A DNA stretch of 64,000 nucleotides from positions 558,001-622,000 of the forward strand of contig JBQJBP010000003.1 of the NCBI GenBank assembly GCA_052078155.1, in the 5' to 3' direction. Below are positions 25,762 to 34,555 of the stretch, piece after piece. Origin of the DNA: CAXBMB01 sp052078155. Lineage in GTDB: Bacteria > Pseudomonadota > Alphaproteobacteria > Kiloniellales > DSM-21159. Each line of letters starts with the position of its first letter. Position 1 is the first letter of the stretch. The notes beneath the pieces are model-generated. The model searched no databases. It had not been told where the DNA came from and was given only the letters and a program-made list of their open reading frames with translations. Position numbers and translations under genes: made by a program.

Positions 25762-26586
25762 TTACCCGGCGAAGGCCTTTTCAACCACGAACTCACCGGG
25801 TTTGGCGTTGGAGCCTTCACTCAGGCCCGCCTTCTCGCAGATGGCCTTCAGATCCCGGAACATCTCCATAGACCCACAGATCATCACCCGGTCGTTTTCC
25901 CGGCTGAGGTCGGGCACACAGAGATCGTCGTAAAGCTTGCCGCTTTCCATCAGCGTGGTGATGCGGCCGGTGACGGGATAATCCTCCCGGGTCACGGTGG
26001 CAAAGTGCACCAGCTTGTCGCCGACAAACTCGCTGACCAGCTCATCGTTTTTGATCTCTTCGATCAGCTTGAAGCCATAGGCCAGCTCTGCCACTTCCCG
26101 GCAGCAGTGCACCAGGATCACCTGGTCATACTGCTCATAGGTTTCCGGGTCGCGGATCACCGAGGCAAAGGGCGCAATGCCGGTGCCGGTGGCCAGCAGA
26201 TAAAGACGCTTGCCGGGGATCAGGGCATCCAGCACCAAAGTGCCAGTGGGCTTCTTGCCCAGCAGAACCTTGTCGCCGGGCTGGATCTTCTGCAGGCGGG
26301 AGGTCAGCGGACCGTCGGGCACCTTGATGGAGTAGAACTCCAGTTCCTCCGCCCAGGAAGGCGAGGCCACGGAGTAGGCCCGCAGCAGGGGTTTCTTTTC
26401 CCCTTCCAGGCCGATCATCACGAACTCGCCAGAGCGGAAGCGGAAGGCCTGGGGGCGGGTCAGCTTGAAGGAGAAGAGCCGGTCTGTGTAATGCTCCACA
26501 GACAGCACCGTTTCAGCTGTCGGCGCGTTGGGATTGACCTTTTTGACCGGGGCTTCGGGCGAAGCAGCTGCGGCGCTATCCAACAT
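25762..26586 (-). CDS. fpr: ferredoxin-NADP+ reductase
   Basis: 274 residues from the ATG at 26586, which has AGGAAAGAG in place; longer readings to 26598 or 26634 are less likely. FAD motif RAYSVASPSW (RxYS), pyridine-nucleotide site LATGTGIAPFASVIRD, CGS-type motif MICGSMEMFRD, and the ending VVEKAFAG are typical of bacterial subclass I (Azotobacter-type) reductases. It moves electrons between NADPH and ferredoxin or flavodoxin. A ferredoxin partner is needed by 6-hydroxynicotinate reductase, so it may supply that enzyme, although the two are 4 kb apart. Confidence 0.88.
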   Translation of the reverse strand: MLDSAAAASPEAPVKKVNPNAPTAETVLSVEHYTDRLFSFKLTRPQAFRFRSGEFVMIGLEGEKKPLLRAYSVASPSWAEELEFYSIKVPDGPLTSRLQKIQPGDKVLLGKKPTGTLVLDALIPGKRLYLLATGTGIAPFASVIRDPETYEQYDQVILVHCCREVAELAYGFKLIEEIKNDELVSEFVGDKLVHFATVTREDYPVTGRITTLMESGKLYDDLCVPDLSRENDRVMICGSMEMFRDLKAICEKAGLSEGSNAKPGEFVVEKAFAG

Positions 26587-26709
26587 CTCTTTCCTCATAA
26601 ACTCTACAAAACCACCCCAACCGGGGAGAAACAAAATGTGCAGGTTTCACTGGCGATCCAATGATCTGGGCGGACCATAAAAAGAGTCGTTCAGGAGGTC
26701 AAGAATTAA

Positions 26710-26723
26710 TTTAGTATACTATC
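26710..26723. promoter_or_regulatory. possible degenerate operator upstream of fpr
   Basis: TTTAG-TATA-CTATC resembles the TTAG-N4-CTAA dyad of sites A-C with a mismatch in the right arm. It lies about 125 bp before the fpr start in an AT-rich area where chance matches are more likely. Confidence 0.25.
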
Positions 26724-26756
26724 TATTTTTATGGTGATTTTTTAGGAATAACCATT

Positions 26757-26770
26757 TGTAATTTATTACA
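26757..26770. promoter_or_regulatory. inverted repeat in the fpr / mttB-like intergenic region
   Basis: TGTAAT-TT-ATTACA has perfect 6-bp arms. The 448-bp spacer between divergent fpr (start 26586) and the methyltransferase (27035) is AT-rich and has no other feature that I can see. This is a candidate operator for either gene. Confidence 0.35.
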
Positions 26771-27034
26771 TTAATGCCAAAATACCTTCTTCAACAAAAC
26801 TAATTTCAAGCAAAAATCATATCGAAAGAAACTCATTCTGCGTGTTTTCCCAATACCGAACCAATCCAGCCTCGCACGTTATGAACAACTCCTGGACAGG
26901 AAAGTCGCGCAGAAGACATCGACGTCTGCCTGATTATGGTTATCTGTTGACAGTTTCAGTCGATACTCTGACCGCTGGGCTGCCCGAAAAAGCAAGGGTT
27001 CTCGATAGCGGAGAAGACAAGAGGCAGAGGCCCT

Positions 27035-28624
27035 ATGGACGAGCAACAGGCAGGCAACAAAGGCGGGGACCACAGAGGTGAAGGCAGACGCGGCCGCACG
27101 GGAGGCGGACGGCGACGGCGACCGGACAGCAATCAGTCCTCTTCCTTACGCCCGACCAGCTACAAACAGCTCAAACATCCCTTTACACCCCAGAAAGTCT
27201 TTTCAGAAGACGAGGTGTCCGCCATCCATGACACGGCCCTTCGTGTCCTGGAAGAGCTGGGCATCAAGGTCCTGCTGCCCGAAGCCAGAGAGATCTTTGG
27301 CAAAGCCGGTGCGCGTCTTAACGATGAAAACGACATGGTGCTGATCGGGCGAGAGATCGTCATGGCCGCCCTGGAGACAGCCCCCTCCAGCATTCGCCTG
27401 CGCGCCAGAAACCCCGCCCATGAGCAGGATTACACCACAGGCACCATGATGTTCTCCGCCGGCGCCGGCTGCCCCAACGCCACAGATCTGGAGCGGGGGC
27501 GTCGCCCGGGCAGGCTCAGCGACTATGAGGAAGCCCTGAAGCTCAGCCAGACCTTCGATGTCATCCACATGTTCGGGCCCAATGTGGAGCCGCAGGATGT
27601 CCCCATTCAGTTCCGTCACTATGAGATGACGCGGGCGCAGATGGAGTTTGGGGACAAGCCTCTTTTTATCTACTCGCGGGGCCGCGATCAGGTGCGCGAG
27701 TGCTTTGAGATGATCCGTCAGGGCTTCAACCTGACGGAGGAGGATTTTACTGACGGGGCCTGGGCCAGCACTGTGATCAACAGCAACTCCCCCCGCTTGC
27801 TGGACAAGCCCATGGCCCAGGGGATCATCGACTTTGCCCGGGCCGGGCAAATGTCCATCATTACGCCCTTCTGTCTGGCCGGAGCCATGGCCCCGGTGAC
27901 AGTGGCGGGGGCTCTGACCCTGCAACATGCCGAGGCCCTGGCCTGCATCACCCTGGCCCAGCTGAGCAAGGCTGGCGCCCCGGTGAGCTATGGCGGTTTC
28001 AGCTCCAACGTGGATATGAAATCAGGGTCCCCGGCCTTTGGCACGCCGGAACATGTCAAAATGCAAATCGGCGGCGGTCAGCTGGCCCGCCACGTCAACC
28101 TGCCCTGGCGTTCGGCGACAGGAGCCGCGTCCAACTGCCCGGACATGCAGGCTGCCATGGAAACCCAATCCGCTCTCTGGGGAGCGTTGATGGGCCAGGT
28201 GACCATGACAAAACACGCTGCGGGCTGGCTGGAAGGCGGGCTGACCTTCGGCTATGAGAAGTTCATCAATGACCTGGAAGGATTGCAGACCGTCGCAGAG
28301 CTCTGCAGCAAACCGGAAGGAAGCGCTGCTGAAATCGGTTTTGAAGCGCTGGCCGAGGTTGAACCTGGCGGTCATTTTTTTGCCGCGCAACACACCATGG
28401 AACGTTACCAGACGGCCTTCTACAAACCGCTGGTGGCGGACCTGAGCAACTTTGGCACCTGGGAAGCCAATGGGGCGTTGACCTCTGCAGAACGGGCCAC
28501 AGCCATCTGGAAAGACTGTCTGGAAAACTTCAAGCAGCCGCCGACAGGTGAAGAAGCCGCGGATCGGCTGGCTGCCTACATTGCCGACCACCGAGCCGCT
28601 GGAGGCGCAAAGCCGCTGGATTGA
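27035..28624 (+). CDS. MttB-superfamily (trimethylamine methyltransferase-like) protein
   Basis: 529 residues. ATG follows AGAGG at a suitable distance. Residues 1-30 are a disordered Arg/Gly-rich segment; the rest is the MttB barrel (SEDEVSAIHDTALRVLEELG, FSAGAGCPNATDLERGR, GAMAPVTVAGALTLQHAE). Founding MttB uses pyrrolysine read from UAG, but this frame has no internal stop, so it belongs to the large non-pyrrolysine group that includes betaine and carnitine demethylases. Those donate a methyl group to a corrinoid protein, and no corrinoid protein gene is in the window. The substrate, probably a quaternary amine, is inferred. Confidence 0.82.
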   Translation: MDEQQAGNKGGDHRGEGRRGRTGGGRRRRPDSNQSSSLRPTSYKQLKHPFTPQKVFSEDEVSAIHDTALRVLEELGIKVLLPEAREIFGKAGARLNDENDMVLIGREIVMAALETAPSSIRLRARNPAHEQDYTTGTMMFSAGAGCPNATDLERGRRPGRLSDYEEALKLSQTFDVIHMFGPNVEPQDVPIQFRHYEMTRAQMEFGDKPLFIYSRGRDQVRECFEMIRQGFNLTEEDFTDGAWASTVINSNSPRLLDKPMAQGIIDFARAGQMSIITPFCLAGAMAPVTVAGALTLQHAEALACITLAQLSKAGAPVSYGGFSSNVDMKSGSPAFGTPEHVKMQIGGGQLARHVNLPWRSATGAASNCPDMQAAMETQSALWGALMGQVTMTKHAAGWLEGGLTFGYEKFINDLEGLQTVAELCSKPEGSAAEIGFEALAEVEPGGHFFAAQHTMERYQTAFYKPLVADLSNFGTWEANGALTSAERATAIWKDCLENFKQPPTGEEAADRLAAYIADHRAAGGAKPLD

Positions 28625-28728
28625 GCGACAGCAGCTTTGCGCCGGTCTGGAGTCTGGACGGAAGCGGAAGCTCAGGGCGCTTCATTTCAGTCCAGGCTCA
28701 CCCTCTGATCCACCAGCGACTTCACGCT

Positions 28729-28860
28729 AGAGGCAAATCGGTTTAAGTGGAATCACTACGTGATAACGCTTGAAGCGTGAAACTCGTTTCAGTGTTTAAG
28801 AGGATGAGTCACGGCTTGATTCAAAGCGCGTAACGCTTCGAACCAAACCGATCATGCTCT
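28729..28860 (-). repeat. MITE-like intergenic element, copy 5 (inverted)
   Basis: 132 bp in the opposite orientation: AGAGGCAAATCGGTTTAAG at the left and ...CCGATCATGCTCT at the right. It sits between the convergent MttB-like and znuA genes. The CCTCT/AGAGG hairpin is partly lost. Confidence 0.8.
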
Positions 28861-28872
28861 GGAGCACACCCG

Positions 28873-30111
28873 TCACCCCAGGCAATCAGCTGCCTCAGCA
28901 GCAATCTGCCGAATGACCTGTTCATAGAGCTCCGGTCCCGGTGTGAAGCTGGCCCCCAATGGATCCAGCTGACCGATTTTGGCCCCTGTGCCCTGGCTGA
29001 CGATGGACACCCGACGGTCATCAAACTGGGGCTCGGAAAAGATGCACACCACCCCCTGATCACGCATTTTCTCCTGCAGCTCACGCACCCGCTTGGCGCC
29101 AGGCTGGACATCGGGATTGCCGGTAACGGAGCCGATGGGCTGCAGGCCAAACCGACGTTCAAAGTACTGATAGGCATCGTGGAAGACGATAAAGGGCTTG
29201 TCCTGAACCGGGGCCAGTTGCTGCCGCACCTCAGCTGTCAGTTCATCAATCCGCTGTACGGTCTGACGGGCGTTGGCCTTGTAGAGATCAGCGTGGGCAG
29301 GATCTTTCGCTGACAGTTCGGCGGCAATGGCCATCACCATCACCTCTGCATTGTGTGGATCCAGCCAGAGGTGGGCGTCCATTTCCCCATCTTCATGCTC
29401 ATGCCCTTCATGATCATCGTGATGCGCTTCTTCGTGCTTCTCGTCGTCATGATGCTTGTCGTCGTGGTCGGCATGCTCTTCTTCGTGGTGTTTTTCATCA
29501 CCGTGGGCGTGCGCTTCTTCATGGTGCTTTTCATCATGATGCTCTTCTTCACCATGATGGGCCTCTTCATGGTGTTCTTCTTCATGATGTTTGTCATCGT
29601 GATGGGCTTCATCATGCTTTTCTTCGTCATGATGTTCGTCTTCATCATGATGGGCCTCACCTTTGCCCTCGTGTTCACCGTGACCTCCGTGATCACCGTG
29701 GTCATGACCGGCAAAATCGCCGCCCTCGCGATAAGGATGGAGAATCAAACCTTCTGTTTGCTGCAGCGTGACCACCTTGGCGTCCGCCGCCAGGTTCTCG
29801 ACCGAATTGCTCAGGAAAGCTTCCAGCTCAGGGCCGATCCAGAACACCAGGTCCGCCTGCGACAGAGCCTTGGCGTCTGAGGGGCGCAGGGCATATCCGT
29901 GCGGCGATGCTGCACCCTTTACGATGACGTCAGGCTCACCCGCGCCCTTCATGACCGACGCAACCAGAGAATGCACAGGTTTGATGGAGGCCACCACACG
30001 CAGATCTTCTGCAGCCGCGGCCGTCATGCCAGCCGATGACAGCAACAAAAGTCCAGCCGACGTTGCAGCAACAGAGGTCACTTTACGTGTTGCAGCGACA
30101 AACTGTTCCAT
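28873..30111 (-). CDS. znuA: zinc ABC transporter substrate-binding protein ZnuA
   Basis: 412 residues from the ATG at 30111; the open frame continues to 30336 but the natural signal peptide starts at 30111 (AAAGG upstream). Signal peptide about 1-35. The cluster A-I fold has zinc ligands H71 (SPHGY), H247 (DAHLWLDPHNA), a His in FHDAYQYF and an acidic residue near SEPQFD. Between them, residues about 136-247 form a very long His/Asp/Glu-rich loop with about 37 histidines, much longer than in Escherichia coli ZnuA. It captures Zn(II) in the periplasm for ZnuBC. It is divergent from znuC with likely Zur sites between. Confidence 0.92.
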   Translation of the reverse strand: MEQFVAATRKVTSVAATSAGLLLLSSAGMTAAAAEDLRVVASIKPVHSLVASVMKGAGEPDVIVKGAASPHGYALRPSDAKALSQADLVFWIGPELEAFLSNSVENLAADAKVVTLQQTEGLILHPYREGGDFAGHDHGDHGGHGEHEGKGEAHHDEDEHHDEEKHDEAHHDDKHHEEEHHEEAHHGEEEHHDEKHHEEAHAHGDEKHHEEEHADHDDKHHDDEKHEEAHHDDHEGHEHEDGEMDAHLWLDPHNAEVMVMAIAAELSAKDPAHADLYKANARQTVQRIDELTAEVRQQLAPVQDKPFIVFHDAYQYFERRFGLQPIGSVTGNPDVQPGAKRVRELQEKMRDQGVVCIFSEPQFDDRRVSIVSQGTGAKIGQLDPLGASFTPGPELYEQVIRQIAAEAADCLG

Positions 30112-30206
30112 AGATTTGACCTTTAAAGGACCCACAGCCCATCCTCTTTCTTGCATTGATGGCCCGCCACATCTCAGCAGCAGGGCAGAGCGTTTCACAG
30201 CATCTT

Positions 30207-30252
30207 GAAATGTTATACAGTTACATAGCACTTGTGTAATGCTATAACGTTT
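30207..30252. promoter_or_regulatory. candidate Zur boxes between znuA and znuC
   Basis: Two AT-rich dyads lie side by side: AATGTTATACAGTTACAT (30209-30226) and, after a short gap, TGTAATGCTATAACGTT (30235-30251). Both resemble the TGTTATA-type Zur sites of alphaproteobacteria. One could control each divergent promoter. Confidence 0.55.
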
Positions 30253-30370
30253 GCAATACAGAAGGGCAAGGACCTTTTTGTGACTCCCTTTGCCCTCACC
30301 ACAGGTCTGCGGCGACTCCCTGAAAACAGCAGCCAAATGGCGCCGATCCCACCCACCTACAGGTCAATTC

Positions 30371-31330
30371 GTGACAACAGCTTTTTCTCCCCTCATCGAT
30401 ATTCAGCAGGCGTCCGTCCAGAGGTCTGGCCGCTGGCTGATTCAGGGTCTGGACCTGACCATCAATCCCGGTGAGATCGTCACTCTGATCGGCCCGAATG
30501 GCTCGGGAAAGAGCACCACGGCCAAACTGGTCACCGGGGTGCTGCAGCCCGACCAGGGGCAGGTAAAGCGCAAAGCAAAACTGAAAATCGGCTACGTCCC
30601 GCAGAAACTCAACATCGACTGGACCCTGCCTCTGACGGTCCGGCGGCTGATGACCCTGACGTCAAAGCACAGCAAGGCGGAGGTGCAGGCCGCTTTGGCA
30701 GAAGTCGGCATGGCCGCGCATGCAGATGCGGAGGTCCAGCATCTCTCGGGCGGGGAGTTCCAGCGGGTTCTGCTGGCCAGAGCCATGGTGCGCAAACCAG
30801 ATCTGCTGGTCTTGGACGAGCCGGTTCAGGGCGTGGATTTTTCCGGTGAAGTGGCGCTCTATGATCTGATCAAAGAGATCCGAAACCGCACAGGCTGCGG
30901 CATTCTCCTGATCTCCCACGACCTGCATGTGGTCATGGCGGAAACGGACACCGTGGTCTGCCTGAACGGCCATGTCTGTTGCCGCGGCACCCCGCAAACA
31001 GTGGCAAAAAGCCCTGAATATCTGCGGCTCTTTGGCAATCGGGCCGCAGAAACCCTGGCCATCTATCAGCACCATCACGACCACACCCACCTGCCCGACG
31101 GACGCATCCAGAACGCCGACGGCAGCTTCGCAGACAGCTGTGAAGGGCATGGCCATTCCCACGATACCCCCGCTCATCCGGATCACACCCACGCGCCCCA
31201 CCTACATGGGGGGCAGAGACAAGATCAGGATTCAGAGCCCGCTCTTCCAGCCTCCCGTCCCGGCACGGTACCGGAGCAGGCGGCGACAGATGCCCGGCCC
31301 GTTCAGGAAGGATCCCGCCATGCTGGATGA
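30371..31330 (+). CDS. znuC: zinc ABC transporter ATPase ZnuC
   Basis: 319 residues from the GTG at 30371, supported by AGGT seven bases before it. Walker A GPNGSGKST, signature LSGGEFQRVLLA, Walker B LLVLDEPVQGVD. EPVQGVD is diagnostic for ZnuC. After about residue 230 comes a His-rich tail (YQHHHDHTHLPDG, GHGHSHDTPAHPDHTHAPH) and a disordered end, which may sense or store zinc on the cytoplasmic side. It overlaps znuB by 11 bp. Confidence 0.92.
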   Translation: MTTAFSPLIDIQQASVQRSGRWLIQGLDLTINPGEIVTLIGPNGSGKSTTAKLVTGVLQPDQGQVKRKAKLKIGYVPQKLNIDWTLPLTVRRLMTLTSKHSKAEVQAALAEVGMAAHADAEVQHLSGGEFQRVLLARAMVRKPDLLVLDEPVQGVDFSGEVALYDLIKEIRNRTGCGILLISHDLHVVMAETDTVVCLNGHVCCRGTPQTVAKSPEYLRLFGNRAAETLAIYQHHHDHTHLPDGRIQNADGSFADSCEGHGHSHDTPAHPDHTHAPHLHGGQRQDQDSEPALPASRPGTVPEQAATDARPVQEGSRHAG

Positions 31331-32150
31331 CTTTTTCTTCCGGGCCCTGCTGGCCGGGGTTGGCCTCGCCCTGACCGCCGGACCGCTGGGCTGCTTCATT
31401 GTCTGGCGCCGCATGGCCTACTATGGCGAAACCCTCTCCCACTCCGGCCTGCTGGGGGTGGCCCTGGCTTTTCTGCTCGACCTCAATCTGATGATCGGGG
31501 TCTTTGTGGTGGCACTGCTGGTGTCGCTCAGCCTGCTGCTGCTCCAGCGCAGGCAGGTGCTGTCCAGTGACGCCCTGCTGGGCATCCTCTCTCACTCGGC
31601 CCTGGCATTGGGGTTGGTCATTGTCGCCCTGATGACCTGGCTTCGGGTGGATCTGATGGCCTTGTTGTTCGGGGACATTCTGGCGGTCAGCAAAGTGGAT
31701 CTGGCCATGATCTACGGCGGCGGCGTGATCGTTCTGGCCTTACTGGCCTATCTTTGGCGCCCTCTTCTGGCGGCCACGGTCAACGAAGAGCTGGCGGAAG
31801 CCGAAGGGTTGCAGCCCGGGCGCTCCAAACTGATCTTCATGGTCCTGATGGCTCTTGTCATTGCCATTGCCATGAAACTGGTGGGCATACTGCTGATCAC
31901 CTCCCTGCTGATCATCCCGGCTGCCACGGCCCGGCGATTTGCCGCCACTCCCGAGAGCATGGCGGTCTTTGCCGCCGTGCTGGGGGCCCTGGCCGTAATC
32001 CTTGGCCTCTATGGGTCCCTGAGCTACGACACCCCTTCCGGTCCCTCGATTGTGGTGGCCTGTCTGGCTCTCTTTCTGCTCAGCCTGCTGCCGCGCCCTG
32101 GCAAAAAGCCCAACCCCTCTTTACCCAGCGGGAGCTCTGCCCCGAAATGA
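31320..32150 (+). CDS. znuB: zinc ABC transporter permease ZnuB
   Basis: 276 residues. ATG at 31320 lies inside the end of znuC. ABC-3 family permease with about eight hydrophobic segments; GCFIVWRRMAYYGETLSHSGLLGVAL near the N terminus is the family signature and AEAEGLQ marks the ATPase-contact loop. It forms the inner-membrane zinc channel. The stop overlaps the zur start (ATGA), so znuC-znuB-zur is one unit. Confidence 0.92.
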   Translation: MLDDFFFRALLAGVGLALTAGPLGCFIVWRRMAYYGETLSHSGLLGVALAFLLDLNLMIGVFVVALLVSLSLLLLQRRQVLSSDALLGILSHSALALGLVIVALMTWLRVDLMALLFGDILAVSKVDLAMIYGGGVIVLALLAYLWRPLLAATVNEELAEAEGLQPGRSKLIFMVLMALVIAIAMKLVGILLITSLLIIPAATARRFAATPESMAVFAAVLGALAVILGLYGSLSYDTPSGPSIVVACLALFLLSLLPRPGKKPNPSLPSGSSAPK

Positions 32151-32611
32151 CCCAGCCACGCACACCATCCGGCTCCCCGGCCGCGGCCCTGCCGGTCAAG
32201 CTCACCAAAAATCAGACCTTGGTGTTTGAGGCTCTCAGCCAATCTGAAGAGCCTTTGAGCGCCTATACCCTCTTGGATCAGCTGCGCACGGAAGGGCTGC
32301 GGGCTCCTTTGCAGATCTATCGGGCGCTGGAGAAATTGCAGGAACAGGGATTGGTTCATCGCCTGGAAAGCGTGAACGCCTTTGTCGCCTGCGCCCATCC
32401 CCATCATCATCAGGGGTCTGTCATCTTCACCATCTGCACGGACTGCGGCGGGGCGGAAGAACTGACCGATGCTTCTATTGCCGGACGCCTGGCGGAACGG
32501 GCGAAAGAGAAGAACTTCGCCATCGAAAGCGCCACCGTGGAACTGCACGGTCACTGCGCCAGTTGCCAGGATGCTCAGGAGACCCAGGACGCCGGGGATG
32601 CTCAGGTATGA
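32147..32611 (+). CDS. zur: zinc uptake regulator Zur (Fur family)
   Basis: 154 residues. The N-terminal winged helix (LSAYTLLDQLRTEGLRAPLQIYRALEKLQ) is followed by a dimerisation domain with VNAFVACAHPHHHQGSVIF and two Cys pairs, C-x2-C in ICTDCGG and C-x2-C in HCASC, which hold the structural zinc. It represses znu genes when zinc is plentiful, probably through the dyads at 30207-30252, and so regulates its own operon. The short C-terminal tail is acidic. Confidence 0.9.
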   Translation: MTQPRTPSGSPAAALPVKLTKNQTLVFEALSQSEEPLSAYTLLDQLRTEGLRAPLQIYRALEKLQEQGLVHRLESVNAFVACAHPHHHQGSVIFTICTDCGGAEELTDASIAGRLAERAKEKNFAIESATVELHGHCASCQDAQETQDAGDAQV

Positions 32612-32833
32612 GACGAGGATGCCCATAAGTGCAAAGGTAACACCATTGCACAAAGAAACTTCGCCCTCAGGCCCGGTGCTTTTTACGTGCGTTATCCATG
32701 GAAAAAACCGATCTATCTGACGGGATTGAAGGCTGGTCAAAGCACTGAGGGTTCTCAGAGAGCTTACCGGCTCTTTCCACTCCTACATCAGGAGCAGTAT
32801 GGTCTGCTTCAGCGGCGGGATTTAGAACAGTCC

Positions 32834-32847
32834 TCTCTTTAAAGAGA
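32834..32847. promoter_or_regulatory. 14-bp palindrome upstream of the aldehyde dehydrogenase gene
   Basis: TCTCTTTAAAGAGA is a perfect palindrome in the 417-bp space between zur and the dehydrogenase. It could be an operator for the downstream gene. No other protein-coding signal is seen in this space. Confidence 0.35.
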
Positions 32848-32980
32848 CCGGCGATCCTGCCAGCCTGTTGCACCAGCCAAAGTGGACAAAAGACAGACCA
32901 GATAAAGTCTTCTGCTTCGGGGCCTATCGACAGGCAAAACAAACTTGGTTATCGCTTGCCCCAATGAGACAACCGACGGC

Positions 32981-33003
32981 ACCTGTCGCCAGCAGCGACA
33001 GGT
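32981..33003 (+). promoter_or_regulatory. leader stem-loop before the aldehyde dehydrogenase gene
   Basis: ACCTGTCGC-CAGCA-GCGACAGGT, a perfect 9-bp stem ending 10 bases before the ribosome site GAGGAG (33014-33019). A role in mRNA stability or translation is possible. Confidence 0.4.
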
Positions 33004-33028
33004 TGCCAGACATGAGGAGCGCGCCATC

Positions 33029-34480
33029 ATGCTGCGTAAAACCGATTTTTTCATCAACGGCCAGTGGGTCGCCCCGACGACCGCCAAGGAGCTGGAAGTC
33101 ATCAACCCGGCTGATGAGGCAGCTTGCGCTGTCATTTCTCTGGGCAGCAAAGCAGATGTGGACAAGGCTGTCGCCGCCGCCCGTGATGCTTTTGACAGCT
33201 GGAGCGGCACCAGCCTGGACGAACGCCTTGGCTACCTGAAAAAACTGGCTGAAGTTTACAAAGCCCGCATGGGTGACATGGCCCAGGCCATCTCCATGGA
33301 AATGGGTGCGCCCATCACGCTGGCCACTGAAGCCCAGGCAGCTTCCGGTTTGGGTCACCTGCTGCGCTTCATCAAAGAAGTGGAAAACTTCACCTTTGAT
33401 CACATGCTGCGCCAGGACGCCTCCGGTGAGCACATCACCCACGAACCCATCGGTGTTTGCGGGCTGATCACGCCCTGGAACTGGCCCATGAACCAGGTGA
33501 CCCTGAAAGTGGTACCTGCGGTGGCTGTTGGCTGCACCGTGCTGCTGAAGCCCTCTGAAATCGCACCGCTGTCCTCCATGGTCTTTGCAGAGATGATGGA
33601 AGAAGCCGGTTTCCCTGCTGGTGTCTTCAACCTGGTCAACGGCGACGGCCCGAGCGTGGGTGAAGCCATGTCCAACCACCCCGACATCGACATGATGTCC
33701 TTCACCGGCTCCACCCGTGCAGGCACGGCCGTTTCCAAAGGCGCCGCCGACACCGTCAAGCGCGTCTCCCTGGAACTGGGCGGCAAATCCCCCTGGATCG
33801 TCTTCGCAGACGCCAATGTGGAAAAAGCCGTCAATGGCGGCGTGCGCCAGTGCTTCTACAACACCGGCCAGTCCTGCAACGCCCCGACCCGTATGCTGGT
33901 CGAGCGCTCCATCTACGATCAGGCCGTGGAAATTGCCAAGGCAACTGCGGAAAGCTCCAAAGTTGGTGATCCCAAGGAAGAAGGCAACCACATGGGGCCG
34001 CTGGTTTCCGAACTGCAGTTCGACAAGGTGCAGGGCCTGATCCAGGTGGCCATCGATGAAGGCGCCAAGCTGATCGCTGGCGGCACGGGCCGTCCTGACG
34101 GCTTCAACAAAGGCTACTATGTGCGCCCGACCGTTTTTGCCGACGTCAACAACGACATGCGTATTGCCCGCGAAGAAGTCTTCGGTCCTGTTCTGACCAT
34201 GATCCCTTTCGACAGCGAAGAAGAAGCCATCGCCATTGCCAATGACACTCCCTATGGCCTGGCAGCTTACGTTCAGTCCGGTGATCAGAAGCGTGCCCAG
34301 GGTGTGGCCCGCAAACTGCGCGCCGGCATGATCATGATCAACGGTGCCCAGCGTCCTTCCGGCAGTCCCTTCGGCGGCTACAAGCAGTCTGGCAACGGAC
34401 GTGAAGGTGGCAAGTGGGGCCTGGAAGACTTCCTGGAAGTGAAGTCCATTTCCGGCTGGCAGGCTGAAGCTGCTGAATAA
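33029..34480 (+). CDS. NAD(P)-dependent aldehyde dehydrogenase
   Basis: 483 residues from the ATG at 33029 with GAGGAG upstream. The ALDH superfamily residues are present: the Asn motif TPWNWPMNQ, cofactor segment LLKPSEIAPLSS, the general-base Glu in LELGGKSP, the nucleophile Cys in NTGQSCNAPTRM and the C-terminal EEVFGPV. Length fits betaine or semialdehyde-type dehydrogenases. The substrate is not clear. Oxidising an aldehyde made from nicotinate (2-formylglutarate or glutarate semialdehyde) is possible but the gene is 10 kb from that operon. It is monocistronic with its own terminator. Confidence 0.9.
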   Translation: MLRKTDFFINGQWVAPTTAKELEVINPADEAACAVISLGSKADVDKAVAAARDAFDSWSGTSLDERLGYLKKLAEVYKARMGDMAQAISMEMGAPITLATEAQAASGLGHLLRFIKEVENFTFDHMLRQDASGEHITHEPIGVCGLITPWNWPMNQVTLKVVPAVAVGCTVLLKPSEIAPLSSMVFAEMMEEAGFPAGVFNLVNGDGPSVGEAMSNHPDIDMMSFTGSTRAGTAVSKGAADTVKRVSLELGGKSPWIVFADANVEKAVNGGVRQCFYNTGQSCNAPTRMLVERSIYDQAVEIAKATAESSKVGDPKEEGNHMGPLVSELQFDKVQGLIQVAIDEGAKLIAGGTGRPDGFNKGYYVRPTVFADVNNDMRIAREEVFGPVLTMIPFDSEEEAIAIANDTPYGLAAYVQSGDQKRAQGVARKLRAGMIMINGAQRPSGSPFGGYKQSGNGREGGKWGLEDFLEVKSISGWQAEAAE

Positions 34481-34506
34481 GAGCAGGTTCGTGCTGCAAT
34501 GAAACA

Positions 34507-34536
34507 AACCCCGGTCACTTTGGCCGGGGTTTTTTC
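34507..34536 (+). terminator. Rho-independent terminator of the aldehyde dehydrogenase gene
   Basis: AACCCCGG / CCGGGGTT stem with a 9-base loop, followed by a run of five T, 27 bp after the stop codon. Confidence 0.9.
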
Positions 34537-34555
34537 TTAAAACAGGATCGATTCC

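Noticed and set aside
26587..27034. Cobalamin riboswitch before the MttB-like gene
   Set aside because: I looked for the conserved B12-box type segments expected of this riboswitch and did not see them; the spacer is AT-rich and unstructured apart from short dyads.
27035..28624. Pyrrolysine-containing MttB
   Set aside because: The frame has no in-frame UAG before the end, and no pylTSBCD genes are present in the window.
29353..29880. Plus-strand open frame of 175 codons that looks like a multi-spanning membrane protein rich in Met, Phe and Val
   Set aside because: It is the exact antisense of the His/Asp/Glu-rich loop of ZnuA. His, Asp and Glu codons read backwards give Met, Val and Phe/Leu codons, so the hydrophobic look is an artefact. 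It has no ribosome site.
30112..30336. Extended N terminus of ZnuA
   Set aside because: The extension would pass through the candidate Zur boxes and promoter, and would place the signal peptide 75 residues inside the protein.
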